From: Luteibacter sp. dw_328
GTDB taxonomy: Bacteria > Pseudomonadota > Gammaproteobacteria > Xanthomonadales > Rhodanobacteraceae
NCBI RefSeq assembly: GCF_018449605.1
Contig: NZ_JAAVUW010000008.1
Span: 62,001-126,000 of the forward strand
Length of the DNA: 64,000 nucleotides
Direction of reading: 5' to 3'
Shown here: piece by piece, positions 35,948 to 46,284 of the stretch
How positions within the stretch are numbered: position 1 is the first letter of the stretch
Layout of the letters: every line of letters starts with the position of its first letter
Notes under the pieces: generated by a model
Told to the model about the DNA's origin: nothing
The model's database searches: none
The model's input: the letters and a program-made list of their open reading frames with translations, nothing else
Position numbers and translations under genes: made by a program

Positions 35948-36475
35948 ATGTCACGCACCCTGCCCCGCCTCATGGCCACCGCCTTCCTCGCCGCTGCCCT
36001 ACCCATGGCCGCCCTCGCCCAGCACACCGATTCCAAGGGCGGCACACCGACCGACGCGGGTTTCGTCACCAATGCCAGCGGCGCCGGCCTCGCCGAGATC
36101 GAAGCCGGCAAGCTGGCCGAGACGAACGCCGGCTCGGACAAGGTCAAAGCCTTTGCGCGGCAGATCGTGGCCGATCACACCAAGGCGGGTGAGGAACTGA
36201 AGACGCTCGCAGCGGGCGACCGCGGCTATGCCACCGCCGAATCACCGCCGCCAGCGAACCAGAAGGACATCAACGCGCTGAAGATGCTTAACGGCGCGGC
36301 GTTCGACAAGGAGTTCGCCAAGATCATGGTGGCTGACCACCAGAAGGCTGTCGCGATTTTCGAGGTCGAGGCGGAGAAGGGGTCGAACAAGGATCTGCAG
36401 GCGTTTGCGACGAAGACGCTGCCTACGTTGAAGGAGCATCTGAAGATGGCTCGGGCTTTGAATACGGGGAAGTGA
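35948..36475 (+). CDS. DUF4142 periplasmic protein (ferritin-like helical)
   Basis: 175 aa. Signal peptide cleaved after AALAQ, then a four-helix DUF4142 domain with repeated helical segments FVTNASGAGLAEIEAGKLA, ARQIVADHTKAGEELKTLA, FAKIMVADHQKAVAIFEVEA and LKEHLKMARAL. DxH pairs (VADHTKA, VADHQKA) recur as usual in the family. GGAGATTCACC precedes the ATG. Function not established; such proteins are often stress-induced. Confidence 0.85.
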   Translation: MSRTLPRLMATAFLAAALPMAALAQHTDSKGGTPTDAGFVTNASGAGLAEIEAGKLAETNAGSDKVKAFARQIVADHTKAGEELKTLAAGDRGYATAESPPPANQKDINALKMLNGAAFDKEFAKIMVADHQKAVAIFEVEAEKGSNKDLQAFATKTLPTLKEHLKMARALNTGK

Positions 36476-36493
36476 TTGCGAAACGCAACGGGA

Positions 36494-36571
36494 TCGCTAG
36501 CACCCATCGCCGATGAATCGGCTCCTACAGGAGCATGCCTCGCTTATGTAGGGGCCGATTTACCGGCGATG
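36494..36571. repeat. Two REP units in outward-facing order
   Basis: GCCGATGAATCGGCTCCTAC (about 36509-36529) is followed by GTAGGGGCCGATTTACCGGC (36548-36567). The order is reversed relative to the REPINs, so two neighbouring half-elements. Between DUF4142 and the convergent small gene. Confidence 0.75.
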
Positions 36572-36572
36572 T

Positions 36573-36950
36573 CTACGGAGCGCTGCGTCGGACGAACCCG
36601 CGCAACGTCAACCCCGGCGAGGTCACGAACTCGACCGGCCGCGGCATGCCCTCATCCCCTGCGATGAAGACGAACGAATCGCCGTCAAGCTCATAGCTCG
36701 CAGGTAAAAGCTTCCCGGCATCGTCGCCCATGCTGTCGATCCAGGTGATCGAACGCGGGGTAGTGCTGGCGTCGAGGATGAAGCGGCCTGCGAGCAGGAG
36801 TTCGCCATCGTCCAGACGCACGGCGAAGGTATTGCCTTCGATGGTGGTGATCGCGCCGTTGCCGCCGTGGACGTCAGGGGGATCGATGACGCCGTTTTCT
36901 TCGAAGCGGCTTTGGGTCCAGGTGCCCTGGAGACGTTCTAGGTCATTCAT
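36573..36950 (-). CDS. Lipocalin-like TIGR03067-type protein
   Basis: 125 aa from ATG 36950 (MNDLERLQGTWTQSRFEENG), preceded by GGAAG; no signal peptide. The pattern LQGTW at the start, then EGNTFAVRL, LLAGRFILDASTTPRSITWID and YELDGDSFVFI matches the TIGR03067 family of about 110-residue beta proteins of unknown function. Confidence 0.75.
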   Translation of the reverse strand: MNDLERLQGTWTQSRFEENGVIDPPDVHGGNGAITTIEGNTFAVRLDDGELLLAGRFILDASTTPRSITWIDSMGDDAGKLLPASYELDGDSFVFIAGDEGMPRPVEFVTSPGLTLRGFVRRSAP

Positions 36951-36974
36951 TTTTCTTCCGTGAAAAGTTTTGGC

Positions 36975-37049
36975 TAGCACCCGTTCGCCGATGAATCGGC
37001 TCCTACAAGGAGCGTGATCGCGCTCTGTGTGGGAGCCGATTCATCGGCG
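36975..37049. repeat. Two REP units in outward-facing order
   Basis: Unit ending GATGAATCGGCTCCTAC (up to 37007) and unit GTGGGAGCCGATTCATCGGC (37029-37048). Lies downstream of xylH, at the end of the xylose operon. Confidence 0.75.
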
Positions 37050-37066
37050 TTGCTTTTGGCGACGGA

Positions 37067-38212
37067 TCAGCCGTTGCGGTTGGAGCCAGAAAGTACGTCA
37101 ACCCAGACGGCCAGGACGAGGATCACGCCCTTGATGATCATCTGCCAGGAGTTGTCGACGTCCATCAGCTGCATGCCGTTGTCGAGGCTGGCCATGACCA
37201 GTGCGCCGATCAGCGCGCCGTAGACCGTGCCCGAGCCGCCGCGCATGGAGGTGCCGCCGATGAAGCAGGCCGAGATCGCGTCGAGCTCGCCACCGGTACC
37301 GGCGGACGGTGAACCCGAGCCGGTACGCGCCACGGTAATGATGCCGGCGAAGGCGCACATCAGGCCCATGATCGCGAACACCACGAGTTTGACGCGTGCC
37401 ACGTTCACGCCGGAAAGGCGCGTGGCTTCCATGTTGCCGCCCACCGCGTAGATGTGACGACCGAACACGGTCTGCGTGGAGACGTAGGTGAACACGGCAA
37501 GCAGGCCGAGCAGGATCATCACCGGAATGGGGATGCCGTTGGCGTCGTTGAGCATCCGCACGAAGCCGAAGATGAACGCACCGATCGCCACGATCTTCGC
37601 CACGTCGATCCACAAGGCGCCTTGCTGCAGACCAAGCTTGGCGCGGCGTACACGACGGCGCGCGGTCAATGCCACCATGGCCAGGAAGATCAGGCCACCG
37701 ATCCACACCGACACGCCAGGTGGGACGAAGCCCTGGCCGATCGCGATGAGGTTATCTGGTGCTGGCGCGATCGTGGAACTGCCGGTAATGAAGAGCACGA
37801 TGCCGCGGAAGGCGAGCATGCCGCCCAGGCCGACGATGAACGAAGGCACGCGCATTTTGGTGACGATGTAGCCGTTGACCGCGCCGATCAGCAGGCCGAG
37901 TACCAGCACCGCACCGATGGCGGGCCAAGTGCCCCAGCCCTGGTTCACGGTGAGGATGGCGACCACGCCACCGAGGAGGCCGAGCTGCGAACCGATCGAC
38001 AGATCGATCTCGCCGGCGATGATGACGAACACCATGCCGCAGGCAAGCATGCCGGTGATCGCCATCTGTCGGAACAGATTGGACAGATTGCCTGGCGTGA
38101 CGAAGGCTGCATCCGTCTTGATGTGGAAGAACAGCCAGATGAGCGCGACGGCGATGAGCAGCGCGAGGATCTTGTAACGGACGAACAGTTGCTGGATTTG
38201 CTGCGACTGCAT
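37067..38212 (-). CDS. xylH: Xylose ABC transporter permease
   Basis: 381 aa, about ten membrane helices, BPD_transp_2 family. Motifs include GMVFVIIAGEIDLSIGSQLGL and GGTSMRGGSGTVYGALIGALVM, the EAA-like loop contacting the ATPase. Last gene of xylA-xylB-xylF-xylG-xylH, 39 bp after xylG. Forms the membrane channel of the high-affinity xylose importer. Confidence 0.95.
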   Translation of the reverse strand: MQSQQIQQLFVRYKILALLIAVALIWLFFHIKTDAAFVTPGNLSNLFRQMAITGMLACGMVFVIIAGEIDLSIGSQLGLLGGVVAILTVNQGWGTWPAIGAVLVLGLLIGAVNGYIVTKMRVPSFIVGLGGMLAFRGIVLFITGSSTIAPAPDNLIAIGQGFVPPGVSVWIGGLIFLAMVALTARRRVRRAKLGLQQGALWIDVAKIVAIGAFIFGFVRMLNDANGIPIPVMILLGLLAVFTYVSTQTVFGRHIYAVGGNMEATRLSGVNVARVKLVVFAIMGLMCAFAGIITVARTGSGSPSAGTGGELDAISACFIGGTSMRGGSGTVYGALIGALVMASLDNGMQLMDVDNSWQMIIKGVILVLAVWVDVLSGSNRNG

Positions 38213-38251
38213 GGAGGAGCTTCCCTGGTAACGCGTGAATAGGTTTGAGGA

Positions 38252-39799
38252 TCAGGCCGCGTGTGCGGGCCCCTCGGCGGCATGCGAGATAGCGGCGGCG
38301 AGCACCTGCTCCTGCGTCAGGCCGACGTTCTTGAAGTCGCCACGCAGCTTACCCTCGCCGACGACGAGGACGCGATCGCTCACGCCGAGCACCTCGGGCA
38401 TTTCCGAGGACACCATGATGATCGCGACGCCCTTGGCGGCCAGTTCGAACATGAGTTTATAGATGTCGTACTTGGAGCCGACATCGACGCCACGGGTGGG
38501 CTCGTCCAGGATCAGGACCTTGGGCCCGGGCAGCAGCATCTTGGTCAGCACGGCTTTCTGCTGATTGCCGCCGGAAAGGCCCATGATGGCAAGCTCCGGA
38601 CTGGCCGTCTTCACGCGAAGGCGCTTGATCTCGGCGTCGACCACCTGCAGCTCGGCCTGGCGGTCGATCTGACCGGCATGCGCGTAATGCGAGAGGGTCG
38701 CGAGGGTGATGTTGTCGCCCACGCCCAACAACGGAACGATACCCTGGCGCTTGCGGTCTTCAGGCACGAGCGAGAGACCGGCCTTGATCGCCTGCTCAGG
38801 GCTCTTGATCTTGATCGGCTTGCCTTCGAGGACCAGTTCGGCCTCGTAGCGACCCGGATAGGCGCCGAAGATCGCGGAGACAAGCTCGGTACGGCCTGCG
38901 CCCACAAGACCGGCGATGCCGAGGATTTCGCCCCGCCGAAGCTGGAAGGAAATATCGTCCACGCGCTTGCGGTTCGGGTTGGCGAGGTCCCAGCAGGTGA
39001 CGTGCTTCGCTTCGAAGATCACATCACCGATGTCGTGATCCACCTTCGGGAACAGGTTCTCGATATCGCGGCCGACCATCGCGGTGATGATCGAATGCGT
39101 GGTCATCTCGCTCATCGGCTTGGTGACGATGTGCTTGCCATCGCGGATCACGGTGACGGTATCGCAGACGCGGGCCACTTCCTCGAGCTTATGCGAGATG
39201 TACACGCAAGCCACGCCATCGTGCTTGAGGTCCTCGATGATCGCCAACAGCGTGTCGGTCTCGGAGGAGGTCAGCGATGAGGAGGGCTCGTCGAGGATGA
39301 GCAGACGTGCATTCTTGGCCAGCGCCTTGGCGATTTCGAACAGCTGCTGGTAGCCGCCGCCGTAGTTCATCACGGGTGCCGCGACGTTGACGTCCTTCAG
39401 CTTGAGCCGCGCAAGCAAGGCATCGGCTTTCGCATACATCGCGTCGTAATCCATCACACCGCCGAACTTGCGGATCTCGTTGCCGAGAAAAATATTCTCG
39501 GCAACGGAGAGCTGCGGAACCAGCATCAGCTCCTGGTGGATGATGACAATGCCGGCCGCCTCGCTGTCACGCACGGATGCCGCGCGCAGGGGCTTGCCGT
39601 CAAAAAGAATTTCGCCTTCCCAGGTACCGTAGGGGTACACGCCGGAGAGGACTTTCATCAGGGTCGACTTGCCGGCGCCATTCTCGCCGCACAGGCCGAC
39701 GCATTCGCCTGGCCGCACAGCCAGGTCGATGCCATTGAGCGCGCGTACGCCGGAAAATTCCTTGACGATATTGCGCATCTCGAACAGGTATTCGCTCAC
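38252..39799 (-). CDS. xylG: Xylose ABC transporter ATP-binding protein
   Basis: 515 aa with two ABC domains. The first has Walker [13 protein letters not shown] and an [10 protein letters not shown] Walker B; the second has [26 protein letters not shown] and [18 protein letters not shown] start at 39799 with AAAGGAAATATCG upstream. Energises xylose import with XylH. A strong stem-loop lies in the 71 bp between it and xylF. Confidence 0.95.
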   Translation of the reverse strand: MSEYLFEMRNIVKEFSGVRALNGIDLAVRPGECVGLCGENGAGKSTLMKVLSGVYPYGTWEGEILFDGKPLRAASVRDSEAAGIVIIHQELMLVPQLSVAENIFLGNEIRKFGGVMDYDAMYAKADALLARLKLKDVNVAAPVMNYGGGYQQLFEIAKALAKNARLLILDEPSSSLTSSETDTLLAIIEDLKHDGVACVYISHKLEEVARVCDTVTVIRDGKHIVTKPMSEMTTHSIITAMVGRDIENLFPKVDHDIGDVIFEAKHVTCWDLANPNRKRVDDISFQLRRGEILGIAGLVGAGRTELVSAIFGAYPGRYEAELVLEGKPIKIKSPEQAIKAGLSLVPEDRKRQGIVPLLGVGDNITLATLSHYAHAGQIDRQAELQVVDAEIKRLRVKTASPELAIMGLSGGNQQKAVLTKMLLPGPKVLILDEPTRGVDVGSKYDIYKLMFELAAKGVAIIMVSSEMPEVLGVSDRVLVVGEGKLRGDFKNVGLTQEQVLAAAISHAAEGPAHAA

Positions 39800-39817
39800 C
39801 GATATTTCCTTTGGCAG

Positions 39818-39849
39818 GACGACGCCCCGCCATCAGGCGGGGCGTCGTC
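39818..39849 (-). promoter_or_regulatory. Intra-operon stem-loop between xylF and xylG
   Basis: Perfect 14-bp stem (GACGACGCCCCGCC/GGCGGGGCGTCGTC) with a 4-nt loop and no T-run. It could stabilise the xylF message or partly stop transcription, so that binding protein is made in excess over XylG and XylH. Confidence 0.7.
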
Positions 39850-39870
39850 GATCTTACGCCTAACGCTAGC

Positions 39871-40884
39871 TTACGGGCCGACCTGCGCCTGGGTGTAGAA
39901 GCCGTCCTTCACCACGAGGTCGACGTTCTGCTTGGTCAGCAGGGTCGGGGTGAGCAGGATGGTGTTGATGTCACCCTTGCCGTTGTTCATCTTGGAGGTG
40001 AACTGCGGCGCGGTGCCCTGGGCCAGGTCGATGGCCAGGTTGGCGGCATCGGTGGCGATCGTCTTGATCGGCTTGTAGACCGTCATGGTCTGCGTGCCGG
40101 CCTTGATGCGCTTGATCGCGGCGAGATCGGCATCCTGGCCCGACACGGCCACCTTGCCAGCCAGCTTCTGGCCGGTCAGGGCGGCAATGGCGCCGCCAGC
40201 GGTGCCGTCGTTCGAAGCGACGATGCCCTGGATGTTGTTCTTGTTCGCGGTAAGCGCGTTCTCAATGATCGACTGCGCGTTCGAGGCAAGCCATTCGTTG
40301 GTCCACTGCTGGCCGACGATCTTGATGTCACCCTTGTCGACCAGCGGCTTGAGCACCTTCATCTGGCCCTCGCGAAGGATCTTCGCGTTGTTATCGGTCG
40401 GGGCGCCACCGAGCAGGAAGTAGTTGCCCTTCGGAGCCGCGTTGACCACGCCCTGCGCCTGCATCTGGCCAACCTTGTCGTTGTCGAACGAGATATACGC
40501 GTCGACGTCGGCATTGAGGATCAGGCGGTCATACGAAATGACCTTGATACCGGCCTTCTTCGCTTCGCCGACCACCGTGGTGAGCGTCTTGGCGTTGAAC
40601 GGCACGATGACGATGACGTCGACCTTGCGGGCGATCAGCCCTTCGATCTGCGAGATCTGCTTCTGTTCGTTGGCGTCGGCGGACTGTACCGAGACGGTGC
40701 CACCCTTGGCTTCGACAGCGGCCTTGAAGTAGTCGCGGTCCTTGGTCCAGCGCTCGACGCGCAGATCGTCGATGGAGAAGCCGATGACCGGCTTTTCCTT
40801 GCTGGCGTGCGCCTGCGGAGCGGCGAACACGCCTGCGGCGACCATCGATACGGCGAGGACCGTGTATAGAGCCTTCTGCTTCAT
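39871..40884 (-). CDS. xylF: D-xylose-binding periplasmic protein
   Basis: 337 aa from ATG 40884 behind GGAGA, with a signal peptide ending HASKEK. Ribose/xylose-type binding fold: VIGFSIDDLRVERWTKDRDY, LIARKVDVIVIVPFNAKTL, ISYDRLILNADVDAYISFDN, GIVASNDGTAGGAIAALT and VSGQDADLAAIKRI. It captures xylose for XylGH. Confidence 0.95.
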   Translation of the reverse strand: MKQKALYTVLAVSMVAAGVFAAPQAHASKEKPVIGFSIDDLRVERWTKDRDYFKAAVEAKGGTVSVQSADANEQKQISQIEGLIARKVDVIVIVPFNAKTLTTVVGEAKKAGIKVISYDRLILNADVDAYISFDNDKVGQMQAQGVVNAAPKGNYFLLGGAPTDNNAKILREGQMKVLKPLVDKGDIKIVGQQWTNEWLASNAQSIIENALTANKNNIQGIVASNDGTAGGAIAALTGQKLAGKVAVSGQDADLAAIKRIKAGTQTMTVYKPIKTIATDAANLAIDLAQGTAPQFTSKMNNGKGDINTILLTPTLLTKQNVDLVVKDGFYTQAQVGP

Positions 40885-40913
40885 GCTTATCTCCGTGCTT
40901 ATGGAATCGCCCC

Positions 40914-42401
40914 TCAGGAAGGGCGGAAATCGTCGCCGCGAGCGGCGTCGGTAGTCAGGGACTTCAACTGCTCGTAGGTACGGCGGAACAAAGGGTGGCG
41001 CGTTTGCAGGAAATAAGCATGACGCGCTGCATCGGGCTCGTAAGTGGCCGTCACGGCGGGCATCGGGCAAACCTCTTCCAACGTGGCCGTGGGATCCGCC
41101 GCGAGGTGGGCCAGACGGGCCGCGCCAAGCGCCGGACCGACCTCGCCACCGCTGCGCAGGACCAGCCGCTTGCCGAGAATGTCAGCCAGCATGCGGATCC
41201 AGTAGGCACTGCGTGAACCACCGCCGATCACCGTGATCTCTTCGGCCACCAGGCCGGTGGATTCCACCGCGAGCAACCCGTCCAGAAGGCCGAGGCCAAC
41301 GCCTTCGAGCGTCGCATTGGCGAGATCGGCGCGATCGGTCTCCGGACCCAGGCCCGTGAAGGAACCCCGGGCATGGGCGTCGTTGTGGGGCGTGCGCTCA
41401 CCCGTGAGATAGGGCAGGAACAGGGGACCGTCGGGCTTGAGGCCGCTCGCCTCGGCTTCGGCGAGCAACGCCGGCACGTCCTTCTGGCCGGTAAGGCGTG
41501 CCGTGAAGTCGAGGCAACTGGCGGCATTGAGCATCACCGACATCAGGTGCCAGGTATCGGGCAAGGCATGGCAGAAGCTATGCACGGCCTGCTCTGGACT
41601 CGAGCGGAAGCCATCGGAGACAGCGAAGTAGACACCGGACGTGCCCAGCGACAGCATGGCCTGGCCATCGCGAACGATACCGACACCGACCGCGCCTGCC
41701 GCGTTGTCACCGCCTCCGGCAGCCACCGGCACCGTGTCCATGCCCCAGCGCTCGGCCAGCTCCTTGCGCAGCCGGCCAGCGGGCTGGCTGCCTTCGAACA
41801 CCTGCGGCATGTGCGAACGGTCAAGCCCCGTGGCCGCGAGCATGGTGTCGTTCCACTGGCGCTTTGCCACGTCCAGCCAGAGCGTACCGGCAGCATCCGA
41901 GGCATCCGTCATGTACTCGCCGGTGAGCAGCAGGCGCAGGTAATCCTTCGGCAGCAACACCTTGGCGACCCGACCGAACACCTCGGGCTCGTGCTTGCGC
42001 ACCCAGGCCAGCTTCGGTGCCGTGAAGCCGGGCATGGCAAGGTTGCCGGTGATCTCGCGGAAGCCAGGGACCCTTTCCAGCTCGGCACATTCCACATCCG
42101 AACGGCCGTCATTCCAGAGAATGGCGGGCCGCAGGATGTTGTCGGACTTATCGAGCAGCGTGGCTCCGTGCATCTGCCCCGAGAGACCGATGGCCGCCAC
42201 GCGGCGGGCATCGGTTCCCTTGAGGACATCCGCAACGGCGGCCTCGGTCGCCGACCACCAGGTCGCGGGGTCCTGTTCGGACCATCGCGGCCTGGGATGG
42301 GATACCTCGAGCGGGCTGGTGGCGCTGGCGCGCACCTCTCCCGCGTCATCGACGAGCACCGCCTTGACGGAGGAGGTGCCGAGGTCGATGCCGAGGTACA
42401 T
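40914..42401 (-). CDS. xylB: Xylulokinase
   Basis: 495 aa FGGY kinase that phosphorylates D-xylulose. Start set at ATG 42401 (MYLGIDLGTSSVKAVLVDDA) from family comparison; in-frame ATGs at 42419 and 42431 would add 6-10 residues, the latter overlapping the xylA end. Motifs: phosphate-1 DLGTSSVK, IGLSGQMHGATLLD, and the adenosine region VIGGGSRSAYWIRMLADILG. Second gene of the xylose operon. Confidence 0.95.
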   Translation of the reverse strand: MYLGIDLGTSSVKAVLVDDAGEVRASATSPLEVSHPRPRWSEQDPATWWSATEAAVADVLKGTDARRVAAIGLSGQMHGATLLDKSDNILRPAILWNDGRSDVECAELERVPGFREITGNLAMPGFTAPKLAWVRKHEPEVFGRVAKVLLPKDYLRLLLTGEYMTDASDAAGTLWLDVAKRQWNDTMLAATGLDRSHMPQVFEGSQPAGRLRKELAERWGMDTVPVAAGGGDNAAGAVGVGIVRDGQAMLSLGTSGVYFAVSDGFRSSPEQAVHSFCHALPDTWHLMSVMLNAASCLDFTARLTGQKDVPALLAEAEASGLKPDGPLFLPYLTGERTPHNDAHARGSFTGLGPETDRADLANATLEGVGLGLLDGLLAVESTGLVAEEITVIGGGSRSAYWIRMLADILGKRLVLRSGGEVGPALGAARLAHLAADPTATLEEVCPMPAVTATYEPDAARHAYFLQTRHPLFRRTYEQLKSLTTDAARGDDFRPS

Positions 42402-42432
42402 ACGTGCCGAAGCTTCCATGTCGGGTTTCATA

Positions 42433-43749
42433 TCACCCATAGATATAGCGGTTGACGATGTTCTCGAGCAACTCCTGTCCGCCCGACACGTGCTTCGGGT
42501 GGATGTCGCGGGAGATGGCCTCGTCCGAAAGCGAAGCGAGGGTGAAGCCGCCCTGCAGGATCTTGCTACCGAAGTCCGCATCCCAGCCGGCATAGCGCCT
42601 GGCCTTGAAGTCGGCCAGTGCGTCGCGCTCGATCATCTTTGCCGCCCGCTCCAGGCTGAGCGCCAGCGCGTCGATGGCGCCAATGTGGCCGTGGAAGAGG
42701 TCTTCCGGTGCGCTGCTCTGGCGGCGAACCTTGGTGTCGAAGTTGTAACCGCCCGTGGTGAAACCGCCGGCCTTGAGGATCTCGTAGGTGACGAGGGTGA
42801 GCTCTTCGACACTGTTCGGGAACTGGTCGGTGTCCCAGCCGTTCTGCGGATCGCCGCGATTGGCGTCGATCGAGCCGAACAGACCCAGCGCGATCGAGGT
42901 GGCGACCTCGTGCTGGAACGAGTGACCGGCGAGCGTGGCGTGGTTGGCTTCGAGGTTGGTCTTGACCTCGTTCTCCAGGCCGAAGTCCTTGAGGAAACCG
43001 TAGACCGTGGCGCTGTCGTAATCGTACTGGTGCTTGGTCGGCTCCTGCGGCTTGGGTTCGATCAGGATCGTGCCCTTGAAGCCGAGCTTGTGCTTGTGCT
43101 CCACCACCATCTGGAAGAAGCGGCCGAGCTGGTTACGCTCGCGCTTGAGGTCGGTGTTGAGCAGGGTCTCGTAACCCTCGCGGCCGCCCCACAGCACGTA
43201 ATTCGCGCCGCCGAGGCGATGCGTGGCTTCCATGGCGTGACGGACCTGGGTTGCCGCATAGGCGAAGACTTCCGGCTGCGGATTGGTCGCGGCGCCCGCG
43301 GCATAACGCGGGTTGCTGAATACGTTGGCCGTGCCCCAGAGCAGCTTCACGCCGGTCTCGGCCTGCTTCTTCTCGAGGACGTCGACCATCGCAGCGAAGT
43401 TGTTCTTGTATTCGGCGAGGTTGGCGCCTTCCGGGGATACGTCGGTGTCATGGAAGGTATAGAACGGCGTACCCAGGCGGGTGAAGAAATCGAACGCCGC
43501 GTCGGCCTTCTCGCGTGCCTTGTCCATCGGGTCGCCGGCCGTGTGCCACGGGCGGTCAAAGGTGCCGGCACCGAACACGTCCGAGCCCGGCCAGACGAAG
43601 GTGTGCCAGTAGCACACGGCCAGGCGCAGGTGCTCGGCCATGCTCTTGCCCAGGACCTGCTTATTGGCATCGTAGTGGTGAAACGCCAGCGGGTTATCCG
43701 AGCCGGCGCCTTCGAAGGCGATCTTGGGGATGTTGGAAAAGTACGACAT
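42433..43749 (-). CDS. xylA: Xylose isomerase
   Basis: 438 aa TIM-barrel isomerase of the class II (E. coli-like) length, converting D-xylose to D-xylulose. Catalytic and metal regions: [14 protein letters not shown] (His and Asp), [34 protein letters not shown] and [19 protein letters not shown] 43749 with AAGGAA upstream. First gene of the operon, divergent from xylR. Confidence 0.97.
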   Translation of the reverse strand: MSYFSNIPKIAFEGAGSDNPLAFHHYDANKQVLGKSMAEHLRLAVCYWHTFVWPGSDVFGAGTFDRPWHTAGDPMDKAREKADAAFDFFTRLGTPFYTFHDTDVSPEGANLAEYKNNFAAMVDVLEKKQAETGVKLLWGTANVFSNPRYAAGAATNPQPEVFAYAATQVRHAMEATHRLGGANYVLWGGREGYETLLNTDLKRERNQLGRFFQMVVEHKHKLGFKGTILIEPKPQEPTKHQYDYDSATVYGFLKDFGLENEVKTNLEANHATLAGHSFQHEVATSIALGLFGSIDANRGDPQNGWDTDQFPNSVEELTLVTYEILKAGGFTTGGYNFDTKVRRQSSAPEDLFHGHIGAIDALALSLERAAKMIERDALADFKARRYAGWDADFGSKILQGGFTLASLSDEAISRDIHPKHVSGGQELLENIVNRYIYG

Positions 43750-43903
43750 AACAATTCCTTGACGAACGTGGGGACGAATCCCGACGATGCTGACGATCAA
43801 GGGCCATGCGGCGCAATTGCGATTTCCCTCGCCGTTCCCGTGGTTTTCTTTGCCGCGGTGCGTCATGACCGGTTTAACGCGCGGCGTGGTAATTTCCACG
43901 GTC

Positions 43904-45082
43904 ATGGCACCCCATCGCATCGCCCTTCTTTTCAACGCGAACAAGGTTTATGACCGTCAGGTCATCGCCGGCATTGGGCATTACCTCAACAGCACGCGCG
44001 TCGAGTGGGACCTCTTCATGGAAGAGGACTTCCGCAGCCGCATGCGCGATATCCACCAGTTTCGCGGCGACGGGGTCATTGCCGACTTCGACGACCCCGA
44101 GGCACCGGACATGTTGAGCGACCTCCACATTCCCGTGGTGGCGGTGGGCGGCTCGTATCACGACCCGGCCAACTACCCGACCGACGTGCCTTACATCGCC
44201 ACGGATAACGCCCGGCTGATCCGCCTCGCCTACGACCACCTGATTGAGCAGGGCCTGACGCGTTTCGCTTTTTATGGCCTGCCACCGCACCCGACCAGCC
44301 GCTGGGCCCATGAACGCGAGCACGCGTTCCGCGCCATCGTGGACGAAGAATCGGTCGAAGGACTGGTCTACCAGGGCTCTCCGACCAGTGCCGGCGGCTG
44401 GGGGCAGGCCGTCGAAGAGCTGGTGACCTGGCTGGCCGAGCTGCCCAAGCCCATCGGCATCGTGGCAGTCACCGATGCGCGCGCCCGGCAATTGCTGCAG
44501 GCCTGTGTGATGGGCGGCATCGCGGTACCTGAGCAGATCGCCATCGTCGGTATCGACAACGACCCGATGGCCCAGCTGCTCACGCGCATCCCGCTCACTT
44601 CGGTGATTCAGGGCGCGGAGGAAATGGGCCGCACCGCGGCCCATCTGCTGCACCAGATGCTGCGTGGCATGGACTGCGCTGGCACCCGCGTGCTCGTGCC
44701 ACCGGTCGGTATCAACGTGCAGGCGTCGAGCAAGTTCCATCCGATACGCAGCCCGCATGTGATGCGCGCCAGCCATTACATCCGCCAGTACGGTTGCCTC
44801 GGCATCAAGACCGAACAGGTTGCCGACTACGTGGGCGTATCACGCACCGTGCTCGAAGAACACTTCAAACGCGAGCTTAAACAGACCGTGCACCAGGTGA
44901 TCCTCACGCACAAGCTGGATACCGCCTGCGATCTCATCGCCAACTCGGACGTATCGCTCGCCGACATCGCGTTGCGCTGTGGCTTCACCTCACTGCAATA
45001 CATGTATGCGGTATTCCGGCGCGAATACGACTGTACGCCGCGCCAGTACCTCGACCTCCATCGCAAGACGGCCGCAACCTGA
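43904..45082 (+). CDS. xylR: Xylose operon activator, AraC-type with sugar-binding domain
   Basis: 392 aa from ATG 43904 ([20 protein letters not shown]), closely resembling E. coli XylR. A LacI/PBP-like xylose-binding domain (about 1-270, with [42 protein letters not shown]) is joined to a C-terminal AraC HTH domain (about 285-390, [20 protein letters not shown] and [20 protein letters not shown]). The 154-bp gap to xylA holds GAAA/GGGAA repeats about 10 bp apart on the minus strand (43821-43850) that may be its sites; this is tentative. Confidence 0.95.
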   Translation: MAPHRIALLFNANKVYDRQVIAGIGHYLNSTRVEWDLFMEEDFRSRMRDIHQFRGDGVIADFDDPEAPDMLSDLHIPVVAVGGSYHDPANYPTDVPYIATDNARLIRLAYDHLIEQGLTRFAFYGLPPHPTSRWAHEREHAFRAIVDEESVEGLVYQGSPTSAGGWGQAVEELVTWLAELPKPIGIVAVTDARARQLLQACVMGGIAVPEQIAIVGIDNDPMAQLLTRIPLTSVIQGAEEMGRTAAHLLHQMLRGMDCAGTRVLVPPVGINVQASSKFHPIRSPHVMRASHYIRQYGCLGIKTEQVADYVGVSRTVLEEHFKRELKQTVHQVILTHKLDTACDLIANSDVSLADIALRCGFTSLQYMYAVFRREYDCTPRQYLDLHRKTAAT

Positions 45083-45109
45083 TCGTTGCCCGCAGGGATC
45101 GCTTTATCC

Positions 45110-46153
45110 ATGCCCGTATTCAACGCCACCGCCTGGGGCCAGCTTCCCGACGGCCGACCGCTCCACCGCTGGACCCTGCGCAACGCGAGCGATGCGCAGA
45201 TCGACATCACCGATCTCGGCAGCACCTTGCTCGGCTGGCAATCGCCCGATCGCCAGGGGCGCCTGGGCGAGGTGTTGCTCGGCCATGCCACGGCGCAGCA
45301 GTACCTCGACTCGAATGCCTACATGGGCGCCATCGTCGGTCGCTGGGCCAACCGCATACGCGGCGGGCGTTTTCGCCTCGATGGCATCGACTACAAGGTA
45401 GACCGCAATGACGGTGGCAACCATCTGCATGGCGGGCAGTACGGTTTCCACCTGCAGCGCTGGGACGTGGAAGCGGACGGCGAGTCGCTGGTGATGCGCC
45501 TGGTTTCACCTGAGGGCGACGGCGGCTTCCCGGGCGAGGTACGCGTGGAACTCCGCTGCCGTTTCGACGACGACGGCACGCTGGACCTCCAGTACGAAGC
45601 CACGTCCGATGCGCCGACCCCGCTGAGCCTCACCGCCCACCCCTATTTCAATCTCAATGACCGTCGGCCCGATATCCGCGACCACGTCATCCGGATCGAT
45701 GCGGACGAGTTCCTTGCCATCGACGCGGGGGCGATTCCGGTCGGCCGGCAGCACGTGGCGGGCACCGCGTTCGATTTCCGCGACGCGGCGCCGATCGGAT
45801 CGCGCCTGCATTGGCCCGATCCACAACTTCGCCTCGTCGGCGGGTTCGATCACTGCTACATCCCGCGTGGACCGACGGGCTCGGCGATGCGAACGGTGGC
45901 GGTCGTCAGTGAACCCTCGAGTGGTCGTCGCCTGACGGTTGAGACGGATCGGCCGGGCTTGCAGTTCTACAGTGGCCAGAAGCTCACCGGCCAGCCCAGC
46001 CGCGACCCGGAGCCGTACGGCCCGTTCGCCGGCTTCGCCCTGGAGGCCCAGGCCTTTCCCGACCAGGTCAACTCGCCGGAGTCCGAAGGAGCGATCCTGC
46101 GGCCCGGGGTCACCTGGCGCCAGCACACGCGTTACAAGGTCGATACCGCCTGA
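45110..46153 (+). CDS. galM: Aldose 1-epimerase (mutarotase)
   Basis: 347 aa beta-sandwich epimerase that interconverts alpha and beta sugar anomers. Catalytic His residues are in NHLHGGQYGFHLQRWD and SLTAHPYFNLND, and the catalytic Glu region is FALEAQAFPDQVN. ATG 45110 lies 27 bp after xylR, so it is probably co-transcribed and serves xylose, although galactose or glucose are usual substrates. Confidence 0.93.
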   Translation: MPVFNATAWGQLPDGRPLHRWTLRNASDAQIDITDLGSTLLGWQSPDRQGRLGEVLLGHATAQQYLDSNAYMGAIVGRWANRIRGGRFRLDGIDYKVDRNDGGNHLHGGQYGFHLQRWDVEADGESLVMRLVSPEGDGGFPGEVRVELRCRFDDDGTLDLQYEATSDAPTPLSLTAHPYFNLNDRRPDIRDHVIRIDADEFLAIDAGAIPVGRQHVAGTAFDFRDAAPIGSRLHWPDPQLRLVGGFDHCYIPRGPTGSAMRTVAVVSEPSSGRRLTVETDRPGLQFYSGQKLTGQPSRDPEPYGPFAGFALEAQAFPDQVNSPESEGAILRPGVTWRQHTRYKVDTA

Positions 46154-46166
46154 TCGGACCTACCTC

Positions 46167-46249
46167 TGTAGGAGCCGATTCATCGGCGATCCCGCGCCAG
46201 AGGGCAAGGTTGCCTCAAGCACCCATCGCCGATAAATCGGCTCCCACAA
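46167..46249. repeat. REPIN: two inverted GTAG-type REP units
   Basis: Left arm GTAGGAGCCGATTCATCGGC, right arm ATCGCCGATAAATCGGCTCC followed by CAC. Between galM and uup, directly upstream of the uup promoter. Confidence 0.82.
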
Positions 46250-46272
46250 GAGCCTTGAGGGCCCCGGGCGGG

Positions 46273-46278
46273 TAGAAT
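46273..46278 (+). promoter_or_regulatory. Candidate -10 element of a leaderless uup transcript
   Basis: TAGAAT lies 6 bp before the uup ATG, the same spacing as before dusB. No Shine-Dalgarno sequence is present. Confidence 0.35.
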
Positions 46279-46284
46279 GGGCGG

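Noticed and set aside
41962-43953. Long plus-strand open frame of more than 600 codons opposite xylA and xylB
   Set aside because: It is the antisense shadow of two clear xylose genes in high-GC DNA; its translation has no recognisable domain.
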